DNA of 13,708 nt. Origin: Candidatus Dormiibacterota bacterium (lineage in GTDB: Bacteria > Chloroflexota > Dormibacteria > Aeolococcales > Aeolococcaceae). Each line of letters starts with the position of its first letter. Positions within the stretch are counted from its first letter, which is position 1. The position numbers and the translations under genes were made by a program. The DNA is taken from contig JAFAJR010000074.1 in NCBI GenBank assembly GCA_019236085.1, positions 1 to 13,708 on the forward strand, read 5' to 3'. Under the pieces are notes generated by a model. That model had not been told where the DNA came from and ran no database searches. It worked only from the letters and a program-made list of their open reading frames with translations. This document shows positions 13,510 through 13,708 of this stretch, one piece after another.

Positions 13510-13708
13510 GGATGAGGATGATGTTCGGCAGGTTGAACATCGCGTGCACGAGGGCGCTGGGCACCAGGCTGCGCGAGGCCTGGTAGACGACGCACAGCAC
13601 GGCTCCCACCAGGCTGAGCGGCACGAGCAGCAGCTCGAGGGTGCCCAGCGGCTGACCCTGGCCGTGTGCCAGACCGAACACCACGCTGCTGACGAGCACC
13701 GCAGGAGC
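13490..13708 (-). CDS. CPBP-family intramembrane metalloprotease, C-terminal part (5' end outside window)
   Basis: The open frame runs off the right edge and gives 72 residues (APAVLVSSVVFGLAH...) ending at TGA 13490. FGLAH is the F-x-x-x-H motif and LVHAMFN is the H-x-x-x-N motif of the CPBP (CaaX protease and bacteriocin-processing, Abi/Rce1-like) family, with hydrophobic segments between and after. The E-E-x-x-x-R motif that should precede them lies outside the window. Members cleave membrane substrates or mature peptides in some systems; the partner here is unknown. The 3' end overlaps protein B by 20 bases. An internal GTG at 13699 is not the true start, because the frame stays open and FGLAH needs the upstream membrane helices. 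Confidence 0.8.
   Translation of the reverse strand, partial: APAVLVSSVVFGLAHGQGQPLGTLELLLVPLSLVGAVLCVVYQASRSLVPSALVHAMFNLPNIILILNLTSC

Noticed and set aside
1..13708. CRISPR array, tRNA/rRNA genes, insertion sequence or transposase
   Set aside because: No regularly spaced repeats, cloverleaf-like segments, rRNA motifs, terminal inverted repeats or transposase motifs were found by reading either strand.

Overview
The window is very GC-rich and densely coded on both strands. It has many GTG starts, frequent ATGA or GTGA stop/start overlaps, a lipobox lipoprotein and a surface protein with a cell-wall-sorting-like tail. This suggests a high-GC bacterium, probably monoderm: an actinobacterium or a relative such as an uncultured Chloroflexota/Dormibacterota-type lineage. 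No rRNA or other phylogenetic marker is present, so the placement is an inference.

Left part (1-2937): the 3' end of a gene with an SbsA/Big_5-like Ig-type domain, then a complete VirD4/TraG-type conjugation coupling ATPase with no relaxase or other transfer gene in view. Its 3' end overlaps, tail to tail, a minus-strand gene of unknown function (protein A). Next comes a divergent pair (2938-4440): a secreted alpha/beta hydrolase on the minus strand, with a signal peptide and an LPDGG-hydrophobic-arginine tail, facing the transporter operon on the plus strand.

Centre (4441-9820): a compact six-gene operon for a branched-chain-amino-acid-type (HAAT/Liv) ABC importer in the order livF-livG-livH-livM-livK-tetR. 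Most junctions are 4-base overlaps. ATP is hydrolysed by LivF/LivG, the solute crosses through LivH/LivM, and the lipoprotein LivK captures it outside. The TetR-family regulator at the end probably controls this operon or its neighbours. A perfect 8-bp inverted repeat just upstream of the livF ribosome-binding site is a candidate operator, and a very strong hairpin lies at the livK/tetR junction.

Right part (9792-13708): a minus-strand cluster read as DUF2127 membrane protein - SDR oxidoreductase lacking the usual Tyr/Lys active site - hemerythrin-domain protein - alpha/beta hydrolase. Its last gene converges on tetR. Divergent from it is protein B, a clear distant paralog of protein A. The window closes with a 5'-truncated CPBP-family membrane protease on the minus strand.

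The least explained content is the A/B paralog pair. They share an N-terminal block and an ISAWRL/VSAWRL motif and may be built from two PATAN/DUF4388-like repeats. Regulatory structures around the liv operon are next. No tRNA, rRNA, CRISPR array or insertion sequence was seen, and no gene-free stretch exceeds about 100 bases.
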